From an uncultured Candidatus Saccharibacteria bacterium (GTDB lineage: Bacteria; Patescibacteriota; Saccharimonadia; Saccharimonadales; Saccharimonadaceae), in NCBI GenBank assembly GCA_946409745.1, contig CAMJXP010000003.1, positions 1 to 42,620 on the forward strand: 42,620 nucleotides of DNA. Direction: 5' to 3'. Under the pieces are notes generated by a model, which was not told the origin of the DNA, made no database searches, and saw only the letters and a list, made by a program, of their open reading frames with translations. Positions 1 to 7,971 of the stretch are shown here, in pieces. Both the position numbers and the translations under genes were made by a program. How positions within the stretch are numbered: the stretch's first letter is position 1; every line of letters begins with the position of its first letter.

Positions 1-9
1 TTTTCCCAT
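1..9 (-). CDS. 5' end of an unidentified gene leaving the left edge
   Basis: Only the first three codons (Met-Gly-Lys) lie in the window, read leftwards from an ATG at 9-7. The start is supported by an AAGGAG ribosome-binding site at 15-20, a few bases upstream of the ATG, and by a near-consensus promoter at 38-66. The product cannot be identified. Confidence 0.7.
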
Positions 10-37
10 ATTGACTCCTTTTTATCTTTACTTTTTT

Positions 38-66
38 ATTATAACATTAACTTTATAAAAGGTCAA
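38..66 (-). promoter_or_regulatory. Sigma70-type promoter with extended -10
   Basis: On the minus strand TTGACC (66-61), a 17-bp spacer and TATAAT (43-38) are seen, with TG one base before the -10 (TGTTATAAT). It drives the gene starting at position 9 with a leader of about 20-25 nt. The -35 box overlaps the stop codon of the ADP-ribosylglycohydrolase gene, so the promoter lies exactly at the end of that gene. Confidence 0.8.
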
Positions 67-1154
67 GCGTTATCTGGTTTGAAAAATTCATCATCTTCGA
101 AGCGTGTGCGTTTAATAACACATTCGTCCATCTCTAGAAGTTCATCAGCGATTTTTACTAGTTCGTCTGATAGATAGACACCTTTTCGCCACTCTTCTGG
201 GATTGCCTCATAGCCATAATAGGCGCCGGCGAGTTGACCATAACAGGCGGCATTGGTATCAGTATCGCCACCCAAGCGAATTACAGCCATCATACCATCT
301 TTGAAATTTTTGAAATTCTGAAGTCCCCAGAGCGCAATTGCGAAGGTATCGACAATGTAGCCACCAAGATCATGGAATTGATTTTCGTCACGTTTCAACG
401 GCCTTTCGGTCAGTTCATTGATGTTGGAAATCCAAAAATCGTCAAGTTCTTCGCCTTTCATCCAACGAGACGCATAGTTTAGTATGTTTCGCTTTTCAAG
501 GCCATGTAGGGCTGAGTAAAGCGTTGTAGCGAACAATTCGGTTACGGTTATAGCTGCAATACTGTCATGGGTTTCTCGGCACGATAATTCGGCCATTTTG
601 AGCGTTGGTGCGATATCTTTACCGTCGATAAACTCACTGTTTTCATCTTCTGGGCTGATCACAAGCGAACCACTTTCGTAGCCGTCTTTTAAGGTCGGAT
701 AATTCTTATTTGGGAAAGTATTCGCAATAATGATTGGCGCTAGTCGCATAATTGGTGCGTTGCCGGCAGATTCGGTTTTCTCGGCGTCTTTTGGAATGGT
801 CTTGGATTTTTCCCATTCATCAAGGGCGTGGAGAGTTTGATTACCAACATCAAGTGGTGCTTGTGGGTGCTTGCGATAATCTGAATAGCACCATTCATAG
901 AAGCGCCTCATAATATCATAGGAATCGTAGCCTTTGTTCGCGATTAGACTATCAGCAATGCAGAGTGCCATTGAAGTATCGTCGGTCCAGACGCCTGCCG
1001 GGAGCCTTGAATTCTTGTGAAAATGTTCAATTTTCTCGCCCTGTTGCTTAATATAAAAATCAGATGGGGCTGGCAAAAATTCTACCGGAGCGCCCAAAGC
1101 GTCGCCGACGGCTAGGCCGACCAACATCCCACGCGCTTTATCTTGGTATTTCAT
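63..1154 (-). CDS. ADP-ribosylglycohydrolase (DraG/ARH family)
   Basis: This 363-residue protein matches the ADP-ribosylglycohydrolase fold, whose members remove ADP-ribose from proteins, nucleic acids or small molecules using two metal ions. Visible signatures are GLAVGDALG at residues 13-21, WTDDTS at 56-61 (metal-binding acidic cluster) and GGDTDTN at 295-301 (second metal cluster). The length is typical of bacterial members. Its ATG overlaps the TAA of the upstream membrane-protein gene by one base (TAATG), so the two are probably translated as an operon. The substrate cannot be read from sequence; dinitrogenase reductase is unlikely because there are no nitrogen-fixation genes here. No terminator follows, so reading through into the next leftward gene is possible. 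Confidence 0.9.
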   Translation of the reverse strand: MKYQDKARGMLVGLAVGDALGAPVEFLPAPSDFYIKQQGEKIEHFHKNSRLPAGVWTDDTSMALCIADSLIANKGYDSYDIMRRFYEWCYSDYRKHPQAPLDVGNQTLHALDEWEKSKTIPKDAEKTESAGNAPIMRLAPIIIANTFPNKNYPTLKDGYESGSLVISPEDENSEFIDGKDIAPTLKMAELSCRETHDSIAAITVTELFATTLYSALHGLEKRNILNYASRWMKGEELDDFWISNINELTERPLKRDENQFHDLGGYIVDTFAIALWGLQNFKNFKDGMMAVIRLGGDTDTNAACYGQLAGAYYGYEAIPEEWRKGVYLSDELVKIADELLEMDECVIKRTRFEDDEFFKPDNA

Positions 1155-1966
1155 TACTTTGCCTTTTTAGTAGTTTTCTTCTTGGTGGTCGGTTTCTTGG
1201 CAGTAGTTTTAGTAGTAGTTTTCTTGGTTGAAGTTTTCTTAGCGACGGTTTTCTTCGTAGCCTTTGGCTTAGTTTCGGCTTTAACGGTTTTCTTCTTGGC
1301 GCTCCTAGCGACTGCTTTCTTTGCTGGAGCCTTTTCGATTGGCTCTTCGAGCTCTCTTGCTTCTGGTTTTAATTCATTCAAAGCTTCGGTGAGCTCTTTT
1401 TCTGGAGTTTTCTTCGGTTTCTTTTCGTAGAGTTTAGTATTATCTACCACTAGACGACGCTTGCTGTATTCGCGAATCGCTTTTTTAATCTGTTTCTTGT
1501 ATTCAATGCGGGTGGAAATCAAAATCTTGGTTGGATCTTTCGGAATGAAACAAATCGTGTAGTGATTGAAGATAACCGATTTAGTGTCTTTCCAGAGCAA
1601 GCGATATTTGCCACTGGAGTTCTGGACTTCGATGAAGTATTTAGCAATTTGGAGGCTGCGTTTGCCCTTGATACTGTGATATTTGTTGATGCAATGACGG
1701 ACATAGAAGAAGTAGATTGTACTGATAACTAAGACGATAGAGAAGAAGATGATTGGATAGACATTAATGATGTGGTGATTGATGAGGAGCGAAATAACAA
1801 AGATTAAGATCATGACGACCGAAACAATTGCATAAACTAGAGGCCTAGTGGTCGCGAAGTGCACGCGTGACTTTGGCTCTTCGTGGAGGAAGTCGTAGTT
1901 GAGTAGTATCCAGTAAAATTCGTTGTAGTATTTTTTGTCTGCCGAATCAGTAATATTAATCTTCAT
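1154..1966 (-). CDS. YcxB-like membrane protein with lysine-rich H1-like tail
   Basis: The start is set at the ATG at 1966 because GGAG lies about 8 nt upstream; a TTG four codons further upstream overlaps that site and is unlikely. The 270-residue protein has two hydrophobic segments (about 41-62 and 68-90), then a cytosolic region resembling YcxB-like domains (YRLLWKD near 121-127, CFIPKD near 139-144). From about residue 215 the sequence becomes Lys/Ala/Thr repeats (KKTxxKK, KTTxK) like histone H1 or bacterial H1-like proteins, which bind DNA or RNA non-specifically. The combination suggests a membrane protein that tethers nucleic acid or another polyanion; this is inference. It is the first gene of the operon with the ADP-ribosylglycohydrolase. 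Confidence 0.65.
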   Translation of the reverse strand: MKINITDSADKKYYNEFYWILLNYDFLHEEPKSRVHFATTRPLVYAIVSVVMILIFVISLLINHHIINVYPIIFFSIVLVISTIYFFYVRHCINKYHSIKGKRSLQIAKYFIEVQNSSGKYRLLWKDTKSVIFNHYTICFIPKDPTKILISTRIEYKKQIKKAIREYSKRRLVVDNTKLYEKKPKKTPEKELTEALNELKPEARELEEPIEKAPAKKAVARSAKKKTVKAETKPKATKKTVAKKTSTKKTTTKTTAKKPTTKKKTTKKAK

Positions 1967-2027
1967 TGTAAACTCCAATCACTCTGTTCTACTCTTATAC
2001 TATCATAAAATCGTTTTCTCTGTTATC

Positions 2028-2056
2028 TTGAAATAGTATTAAATATATTATATAAT
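2028..2056 (+). promoter_or_regulatory. Promoter for the nucleotidyltransferase gene
   Basis: TTGAAA (2028-2033), a 17-bp spacer and TATAAT (2051-2056) precede the gene starting at 2097. The expected leader is about 34 nt and contains a strong AAAGGGGGG ribosome-binding site at 2082-2090. Confidence 0.8.
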
Positions 2057-2096
2057 ATATGTATCGTACATTAATAATTTGAAAGGGGGGATAAAA

Positions 2097-3269
2097 GTGT
2101 TGTATATTAGAAAGCCGATTATAGAATCTCAGTTCGAGTTTGCTATGAAGCATGGTTTGGTCCGGGCTAGGCATGCTTTAATGTTGGAACAATTCTTTCA
2201 GAAGCATGCCGGCGTCAAATTTGCATATGTACCGGAGCTAGTATACTTAGCTTTAGCACAACTTCTTGATCACGAAGATTCGAAGCGGATTATTTTATAC
2301 ATCCCGTTTGAAATCTTAAAAGATGCACCGCTTTGGTTTCGAGAAGTCTATCTTGATACATGGTACAGTATGCTTGGCACGATGGATGTGAGGGAGAACT
2401 TTCACGAAGGTGACATGATGGAGCCGGATGCCCGACCGAATGGGGAATTACCACGAGTCGTAAAGTGCGCCCATCTTACACCTTGGCTACTTGATTATGG
2501 TTACCTCACGTCTAGCGAAGTTCACGATTTAATCTCGCAGAATATTCACCACGAAGTATTAGTTCGTAGTTTCAAAGAAACTTGGGGAATTATTTCCGAA
2601 CGAAATATCTTAAAGCCAGAGCAGCTAGATGAGCTGGTTGCCCTTACAAAAGATATTCCGGATTTTACGCGTCTTGAGCCACTCTATATTTCGCCAAATC
2701 GAGCCAAATGGCTGGAAGAAAAAGATAAACCGCTAGGTGATTTAGTGACGCCAAACGCCTGTTTAACTGGTCCATTTTATCCGAATTTAGATGCAATTAT
2801 GGATCGATTGACGGCTTATCAAAAAGAAATGGATCCGTTTGATATTGCACTCGTTGGCGGTTCTTTCTTAAGAGGCTATGGCACAACCGATTCGGACCTT
2901 GATATCGTGCGTTATAGTGATTTTAAGAAAGATAGTAAGTTCTATATCGGTGATCCGAACCAAGCACATCTATTCTTTAATTCCGCGTGGCTTCCTGGCG
3001 AAAGGGTCTTCAATATTGAAGATTATGTTATCTCGGCGGCCTGGCGGTATCGAAAGAATGGGAAACGGAGATTGACGCTCGAAAGAATCGAATCGAATCT
3101 GATTCAGTATCGCTTGCTCCACAAAGGTTATAGTAGATTTACCGGTAAAACTAGTTTTAATACTAGTTCACATCCGGAATTCGACGGAGATTCGCCCTTT
3201 TATGATGACGACTTCCGTAAGATTGCAACAGTTTTATTCTATAAATATGTCTGGTTACCACAGGCATGA
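2097..3269 (+). CDS. Pol-beta-superfamily nucleotidyltransferase domain protein
   Basis: I place the start at GTG 2097, six bases after the AAAGGGGGG site at 2082-2090; a TTG at 2079 lies upstream of that site. The 390-residue protein carries the minimal nucleotidyltransferase signature: Gly-Gly-Ser at 254-256 followed by Asp267-Leu-Asp269 (TTDSDLDIV), the metal-binding pair of DNA polymerase beta, CCA-adding and antitoxin/effector nucleotidyltransferases. The first 240 residues form an unrecognised, mostly helical region. A third catalytic Asp is not obvious. The gene is a single transcription unit ending at a strong bidirectional terminator. It could transfer AMP or another nucleotide to RNA, protein or a small molecule; the substrate is unknown. 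Confidence 0.65.
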   Translation: MLYIRKPIIESQFEFAMKHGLVRARHALMLEQFFQKHAGVKFAYVPELVYLALAQLLDHEDSKRIILYIPFEILKDAPLWFREVYLDTWYSMLGTMDVRENFHEGDMMEPDARPNGELPRVVKCAHLTPWLLDYGYLTSSEVHDLISQNIHHEVLVRSFKETWGIISERNILKPEQLDELVALTKDIPDFTRLEPLYISPNRAKWLEEKDKPLGDLVTPNACLTGPFYPNLDAIMDRLTAYQKEMDPFDIALVGGSFLRGYGTTDSDLDIVRYSDFKKDSKFYIGDPNQAHLFFNSAWLPGERVFNIEDYVISAAWRYRKNGKRRLTLERIESNLIQYRLLHKGYSRFTGKTSFNTSSHPEFDGDSPFYDDDFRKIATVLFYKYVWLPQA

Positions 3270-3272
3270 AAA

Positions 3273-3297
3273 AGGCCCCTAACTCGGGGCCTCTTTT
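3273..3297. terminator. Bidirectional intrinsic terminator
   Basis: Arms AGGCCCC (3273-3279) and GGGGCCT (3286-3292) flank a 6-nt loop, with CTTTTT on the right and AAAAA on the left. It can end both the nucleotidyltransferase gene and the convergent helix-hairpin-helix operon. Confidence 0.9.
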
Positions 3298-3308
3298 TAA
3301 TGTGCGAT

Positions 3309-4484
3309 TTACAGAATGTTTTTTCCGGTCAGACCTTTAACGCCGCCGCGTTCAGGTTTTGTTACGCCCAGTTCACTCCAGTTGATTTGCGAACCGAGCT
3401 GCCAGAGTGCGACAAAGTAATCTACTTCCGCATCGGAAGTGATGGTATCGTGCTTCACAAAACCAAGGACATATTTGACCAGGTTCTGTTCGAGCCGGAC
3501 ATAATTGCTAGAGACGCTGGCGCCGATTTTCTTCAGCATCAGCTCGCGATTCTTCACGCCAACCATTGACGGCAAACGGGGATCTTCGAGAGTATTTCTG
3601 ATGTTGTTGGCTTCATAGGCCATAGCAGCAACAATCTGTACGCCGGTGCCACGAAATACACGGTTAATCGAGTTAACCAAGGTATCGGCCGCATCATGAA
3701 GCGGCGAAGTATCTGGTGGCGGAAGCATTCCGACTGCCGAGGAACCGTTCAAGGCACCAACAATTGATGCCGACAGCATGCTCGGGTCGAGCAGATTGCT
3801 TCTTCTGGTTTCATACCAGGCATCGAGCGCCTGATAACTTTCGGCAATGGCCGGCCAGAGAGTGGTGCGAATACGCCCCAGAAATTCACTCCGACGACCT
3901 TCAGTAATGAAGGAGCCGTCGAGACCATCAATGGCTGCAAAGATGTCGCCATAGGCCCGGCGGGTCAGAGATTTACGGAGTGCGTAGAAGGTCGGATCAA
4001 CTTGCTCTTCGGTCTCGTCCGCATATTTTTCCATGGCTTTCGCGAGGGCTTCCGGTACATTGTAAAGTCCGGCACGATCTGCCAAAGCAGCTCTAATTGC
4101 TGCAATGTAAGACGAGTCGTCCACTTTCAGGATACCACCAGTTTTCAAGGCGGTGAGCCAAGATTCATCGGTAGGAACGGAAGGAAGCAACATTTCAAGC
4201 GCCGGCGGAATGGCCGCTGCTTTTGTGGTTGCTTCGGACATAACGGTTGCTTTCTGTTCTTTTTTGAGATCAGAGACGAGCCGGCGAGCTTTGGCCAGTT
4301 TCAGGCCGACACCCGTCAGGTCTTCAACCTCCAGTACGTAGAGATCTTCGAGAGTCTCGACACCGAGTTTTTCCTCGATGTTTTTGATGGTTTCCACATT
4401 GATGCCATACTCTTTCAGTTTGGCGACCACGGGATTTTCCTTCACTTCTTCGACCTTTTCGATCGTTTTCTTAGTTTCACTCAT
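3309..4484 (-). CDS. Uncharacterised protein with N-terminal helix-hairpin-helix
   Basis: The ATG at 4484 follows a GGAGG site with a 6-nt gap, so it is preferred over an upstream in-frame codon at 4502 that lies inside the preceding gene. Of 391 residues, about 29-75 look like a helix-hairpin-helix/SAM-type module (LGVETLEDLYVL then LTGVGLKLAKARRL), which in known proteins binds DNA or mediates protein contacts. The remaining 300 residues are predicted to be largely helical and I do not recognise them; there are no membrane segments or cysteine clusters. It is the last gene of the leftward four-gene operon and terminates at the hairpin at 3273-3297. Base composition is visibly more G+C-rich than the preceding genes. 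Confidence 0.6.
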   Translation of the reverse strand: MSETKKTIEKVEEVKENPVVAKLKEYGINVETIKNIEEKLGVETLEDLYVLEVEDLTGVGLKLAKARRLVSDLKKEQKATVMSEATTKAAAIPPALEMLLPSVPTDESWLTALKTGGILKVDDSSYIAAIRAALADRAGLYNVPEALAKAMEKYADETEEQVDPTFYALRKSLTRRAYGDIFAAIDGLDGSFITEGRRSEFLGRIRTTLWPAIAESYQALDAWYETRRSNLLDPSMLSASIVGALNGSSAVGMLPPPDTSPLHDAADTLVNSINRVFRGTGVQIVAAMAYEANNIRNTLEDPRLPSMVGVKNRELMLKKIGASVSSNYVRLEQNLVKYVLGFVKHDTITSDAEVDYFVALWQLGSQINWSELGVTKPERGGVKGLTGKNIL

Positions 4485-4498
4485 GATAGTCCTCCATA

Positions 4499-5812
4499 TC
4501 ATTTTTCAAAATAAATTTTTTCTACTTCCGTAGGTCCAATTGACAAGCATTCAAGCTCCAGTCCACATTCCTTTTTTATGATGCCGCTTACCCTTAAAAA
4601 GAGTTCTTGGCTCGAAATGTTTTCCGGAATTTGTTTGCTTTCTATGATAGGTATTGCGTTTTTTAGGAAATCCGTGTAGCTTTCGCTATTTTTTGGGCTA
4701 TTCTGATAGCCCGTCGAATACTTAAAGCCTTGTTTCTTTCTTACTATCTCATCAAACCAAGTTAAATAGATTCCACGAAACTTAGTTTCTTTGCAAGATT
4801 CTAGAGCGTATCTCATTAGAGAAAAATCTAAAGGACCGGCCCTAACTTTACCTTGCCAGCGATTATTTGATTTATGACTGTCAGGCAACATCGTTCGGGT
4901 GAAGTTCTCGTCAAAAGTCGGCATTGGGCCGGCACCATGACGAATTTCATAGGCGCGATGAACTGCTAGATGACTGATTTCGCCGTCAAAACCGGCATTT
5001 CTAATCATTTGCTCGCTAAATATCGGGAGCGTTCTAATGGCACTGACATGGGGTTTTAAACCAGTTTCAGCGTCGGTTAGTACTCCGTGTGAACATTCAA
5101 CGATAGCGGTTCCGTCTGGTTTTAATACTTCTTTTAAAGTTGTGAGACGAAGTTTTCTACCAATATTTAAGAATAAATCTACAATATAAGGTAGAAAATC
5201 TGGGTCATCTAAGAGTGCTAAGTTATCTTCCAAACAATTGACGTCGTCTTTTAAAACATCTTCTGGTTTTAGGTTCCGATATAATTGTCGGTAGTATTCC
5301 AGCTCTCTTTTTAACTTTTTTAAGATTATCTCTTTTGAGGATAGCTCAGATGCTTTGATGACGTATTCTCCACCTAAGTTTTGATACATCCGATAGGCTT
5401 GCCCAACGCCGGTACCAACTGTTCCACGTGGATTGTCTTTTCGCTTGATTTCTTCAAGTTCGGAGGCAATCCGGTGAAATGGTGTGGCACAAAGGCAATT
5501 TGGATCAGCCTGAAGCATAAGAAAGGGATTTGCGATATCATGCTGTTTTAGGGCTTCGGCTTCATTTTCTAGAGAAACCGGCGAAATGATTATCTGTTCT
5601 GATAAAAACGTCGGTATTCCTTCAAAGGTTCCGCAGCCCCATTCAGAAAAGTTAAAACTATCTCCGTTTGAGGTGCGAACGCCATGAGAGCCCTGTGCGC
5701 CACCGCGTTTAATGATAACGCTAGCGTCCTTTTCGTAGGACAATGTGTGCACAATGTTGCCTTTGCCTCCGTCGCCAGGACCGAGGTCGGTAACAATGAT
5801 GACTTCGTGCAT
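4499..5812 (-). CDS. Divergent adenylosuccinate synthetase (PurA)-like enzyme
   Basis: PurA joins IMP and aspartate using GTP. This 437-residue protein keeps its skeleton: GDGGKG at 13-18 (GDEGKG in PurA, with the catalytic Asp as Asp14), GGAQGSHG at 37-44 (His43 matching catalytic His41 of E. coli), GTVGTGVGQAY at 130-140 (GTTGRGIGPAY), VECSHGVLTD at 238-247 (FEGAQGTLLD), HGAGPMPT at 292-299, KVRAGPLD at 322-329 (arginine-loop RRRTGWLD), TWFDE at 351-355 (TKLDV) and SIGPT at 424-428. Several nucleotide-pocket residues differ, including GAQG to CSHG and the TSSNTT segment. It is therefore probably a ligase of this family with a different nucleotide substrate. The ATG at 5812 follows GAGGTG. 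It sits in an operon with vWA and kinase-like genes, not purine biosynthesis genes, so a housekeeping PurA role is unlikely. Confidence 0.75.
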   Translation of the reverse strand: MHEVIIVTDLGPGDGGKGNIVHTLSYEKDASVIIKRGGAQGSHGVRTSNGDSFNFSEWGCGTFEGIPTFLSEQIIISPVSLENEAEALKQHDIANPFLMLQADPNCLCATPFHRIASELEEIKRKDNPRGTVGTGVGQAYRMYQNLGGEYVIKASELSSKEIILKKLKRELEYYRQLYRNLKPEDVLKDDVNCLEDNLALLDDPDFLPYIVDLFLNIGRKLRLTTLKEVLKPDGTAIVECSHGVLTDAETGLKPHVSAIRTLPIFSEQMIRNAGFDGEISHLAVHRAYEIRHGAGPMPTFDENFTRTMLPDSHKSNNRWQGKVRAGPLDFSLMRYALESCKETKFRGIYLTWFDEIVRKKQGFKYSTGYQNSPKNSESYTDFLKNAIPIIESKQIPENISSQELFLRVSGIIKKECGLELECLSIGPTEVEKIYFEK

Positions 5813-5854
5813 TTCGCACCTCTTTTCTGTAAACTAAATTGTTAAAGATTTTGA

Positions 5855-6934
5855 TCACAGGTATTCGATTTCGGTTGAGGGCTTTTCTTCGTCCCCAACT
5901 TTTTCATCGGGTTGAATCGGCCACAAATCTTCTTTTGTTCGGAAGATGTCGCCGATTTTCGGGATGGGGAAGGGAAGTGCCTGACGGAGTTTGGCTTGGG
6001 CGCCAATTTCGACATTGTTCAAATCGTAAATGGTTGACGAGCTGCAGTGGTAAGCTACAGTATTTCCGATATCGGTAATATCGATGGTGCCTTCAGTCAG
6101 ACCGATGATGGCCGATATTACTTCCGGAAGCTGTCCAGTAGTACTAATTCTGACCACGGACTTTTTGCCACAGACTTCGCGCCAGTATTCATAGGCGCTT
6201 GAGCGGTTTTCGACCACCAGAATAAACTGATGAGTCTTCGCCTTCAGATCTTTTACGACTTTCTCAAAGCTCGGGATTTCGCGCATGTTTTTCAGTTCAT
6301 TCTCAAAAACATTATTGCCGAAAATCCGCTGAATATCTTGGCGCCTTATGGAACCGTGACAGGTCGCGTCGGTAACGATAAAGTGATAACCTTTAAGACC
6401 GATACGGTTGGTGTAGGCATTCGTCAGGTAGGCTCTCGCAAACATTGCATATTGCGGATCTTCCGGAGAATCTCCACCGGCGCGCTGCGGGGCCATTTCT
6501 TTGAGGTAGCGTACGATTTTCTCGGCTTCCATCTCGAACTGCGGACGGCAGAGGACAAAATCGTCCACTACGTCGCCGAAAATGCCGAGACAGAGTTGTG
6601 GGTCATACCCAGGCAGGACTTTGGCGATGGCTTCATAGAGTTTCGGGAGAATTTTCATCTCCGTATCTACTTCACCACCCATCGAGCCAGTTGTATCGCA
6701 ACTGACTTCGATGTCCATCGGGCATCCCATGGTGGTAATCCACATCTTACGGTGCGGATTCAGACGAATCTTGGAATAGCGCATCGGGTTAATGCCGGGG
6801 TCAACGATTTCGTTGAGCTTTCCGGTCGCACGGGCTTGCCTTTCGGCGGTTCTCGTGACGTCCTTATCGCTCGTGATGCCGTAAGAACGGCGGGCACTGA
6901 CATAGCTGTCGACGGAAAAAGGTTTGTCTCCCAT
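5855..6934 (-). CDS. von Willebrand factor A (vWA) domain protein
   Basis: The 359-residue protein contains a vWA domain from about residue 73. The metal-ion-dependent adhesion site is Asp80-x-Thr82-x-Ser84 (DTTGSMGG), followed by GGDSPED at 153-159 and TDATCH at 188-193, which supply the other metal ligands. No signal peptide or membrane segment is seen, so it is an intracellular vWA protein, the kind that acts as a scaffold in chaperone or stress complexes. Residues 1-70 and the C-terminal part (from about 270) are unassigned. The ATG is set by a perfect AAGGAGG site 8 nt upstream. It starts 3 nt after the kinase-like gene ends, so coupling is expected. Confidence 0.85.
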   Translation of the reverse strand: MGDKPFSVDSYVSARRSYGITSDKDVTRTAERQARATGKLNEIVDPGINPMRYSKIRLNPHRKMWITTMGCPMDIEVSCDTTGSMGGEVDTEMKILPKLYEAIAKVLPGYDPQLCLGIFGDVVDDFVLCRPQFEMEAEKIVRYLKEMAPQRAGGDSPEDPQYAMFARAYLTNAYTNRIGLKGYHFIVTDATCHGSIRRQDIQRIFGNNVFENELKNMREIPSFEKVVKDLKAKTHQFILVVENRSSAYEYWREVCGKKSVVRISTTGQLPEVISAIIGLTEGTIDITDIGNTVAYHCSSSTIYDLNNVEIGAQAKLRQALPFPIPKIGDIFRTKEDLWPIQPDEKVGDEEKPSTEIEYL

Positions 6935-6937
6935 AGC

Positions 6938-7738
6938 TTAATCCTCCTTCAATTTTTTCCAAATGAGTGTGCCTTTATCTCGATAGGTAAATGTGTGATA
7001 TTTTCTACCCCACAGCTCTTCGATTACGACATACATCATTTTGTGTGCAGCTTCAAAAGTCATACTGCCATCTCTGGCTAGATTTTCGAGAAGTTCTCGG
7101 TAGGCTTTGTCTTCCTCTTCAATTACCGCCCATTCTAAGAACGTCTTTGCAATTTCTTTGACATAGTCATTTGCAACTACGTCAACGTTCTTTTCGGGAA
7201 AGTTATAGAAGATGACACGGTGTTTTTCCGGTTCGATTAGATAATCGCCAGTGGAAAAAACTGGGTATTCGATGGTGGATTGGTCGTTTGCGACTGCAAT
7301 TAGCTCAAAAAAGCCGTACAGTTTAAAGATTCGACCAAGGATCCAGGCGCTAGTTTTAGCATCTACTTCGATTTTTGCCATCAACTTTGATAGCGGGATC
7401 AGTTTGTCGAAGTCAACATCGGGAAGCGAGTAGACATTAATTCTGCGGCCACCTTGCGACTCATCAATGAATGACGCTTCGAGCTTAGCAAATAACCAAT
7501 CATAGTGGCTATCATTTTCTTTGGTCGGATTCTGAAAACGTCGAATTTCTGCTTCAAAGGTTTTCATTGTGTTAAACTTTCCAGCCTCGAATGCTAAGAC
7601 ATCGCCGTCTTCAAAGGTCTTGGCTACTTTCAGTACAACTGACGAGCCGTTGGCTTTTTCGCCTAGGTAAACGCGGTATTTGTCTGACTCTCCAATCCTG
7701 TTTTTGACTTCAAAATCTCTAACCTTCGTTGTTCTCAC
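6938..7738 (-). CDS. Degenerate protein-kinase-like protein
   Basis: The N-terminal third resembles a eukaryotic-type kinase N-lobe: a glycine-loop-like stretch (NRIGESDKYRVYLGE near 13-27) and a beta-3 lysine strand (VVLKVAK, 34-40). Further on, the HRVIFYNF segment sits where a catalytic/DFG region would be, but no HRD or DFG motif is visible, so it may be a pseudokinase. The start is uncertain. An ATG at 7804 overlaps the -10 box of the promoter at 7795-7823 and lies upstream of the expected transcript start, so it is rejected. I use GTG 7738, just after AGGAGG; another candidate is GTG 7774. It is first in the operon with the vWA, PurA-like and helix-hairpin-helix genes. Confidence 0.55.
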   Translation of the reverse strand: MRTTKVRDFEVKNRIGESDKYRVYLGEKANGSSVVLKVAKTFEDGDVLAFEAGKFNTMKTFEAEIRRFQNPTKENDSHYDWLFAKLEASFIDESQGGRRINVYSLPDVDFDKLIPLSKLMAKIEVDAKTSAWILGRIFKLYGFFELIAVANDQSTIEYPVFSTGDYLIEPEKHRVIFYNFPEKNVDVVANDYVKEIAKTFLEWAVIEEEDKAYRELLENLARDGSMTFEAAHKMMYVVIEELWGRKYHTFTYRDKGTLIWKKLKED

Positions 7739-7794
7739 TCCCTCCTGAATCAAAATGTAAAAAAATCTACGCACTTCTCCAGTGCATCGGTAAT

Positions 7795-7823
7795 ATTTTA
7801 GCATAATTGCTTAACTCTGTCAA
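7795..7823 (-). promoter_or_regulatory. Consensus promoter of the kinase-vWA-PurA-like operon
   Basis: On the minus strand TTGACA (7823-7818), a 17-bp spacer and TAAAAT (7800-7795) with extended TGC are seen. The transcript should start near 7788. Its -35 box is 18 bp from the -35 box of the divergent SPFH-gene promoter, so the two units could share regulation. Confidence 0.85.
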
Positions 7824-7841
7824 TCTATAACACCGATTAAA

Positions 7842-7870
7842 TTGACTATTTATATTGTTTGTGGTATAAT
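7842..7870 (+). promoter_or_regulatory. Consensus promoter of the SPFH gene
   Basis: TTGACT (7842-7847), a 17-bp spacer and TATAAT (7865-7870) with extended TGG are seen. The leader to the ATG at 7972 is about 95 nt and T-rich; I see no clear riboswitch or attenuator in it. Confidence 0.85.
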
Positions 7871-7971
7871 TATAAGTATTAGGGTGAGTACATTAAATTT
7901 TTGTGAGTTTTTATTTTTTTGTCTCTCCCTTTAATATACTTGATCAGACTGCTAATTTAGGAGGTTCAAAA

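Noticed and set aside
1143-1430. Very hydrophobic plus-strand frame
   Set aside because: It is the antisense reading of the lysine codon repeats of the H1-like tail, which automatically gives Phe/Leu/Val-rich peptide.
6230-7081. 283-codon open frame on the plus strand over the vWA gene
   Set aside because: It lies opposite a gene with clear vWA motifs and a perfect ribosome-binding site; its translation has no recognisable domain.
7802-7804. ATG 7804 as start of the kinase-like gene
   Set aside because: It overlaps the -10 box and lies upstream of the predicted transcription start.
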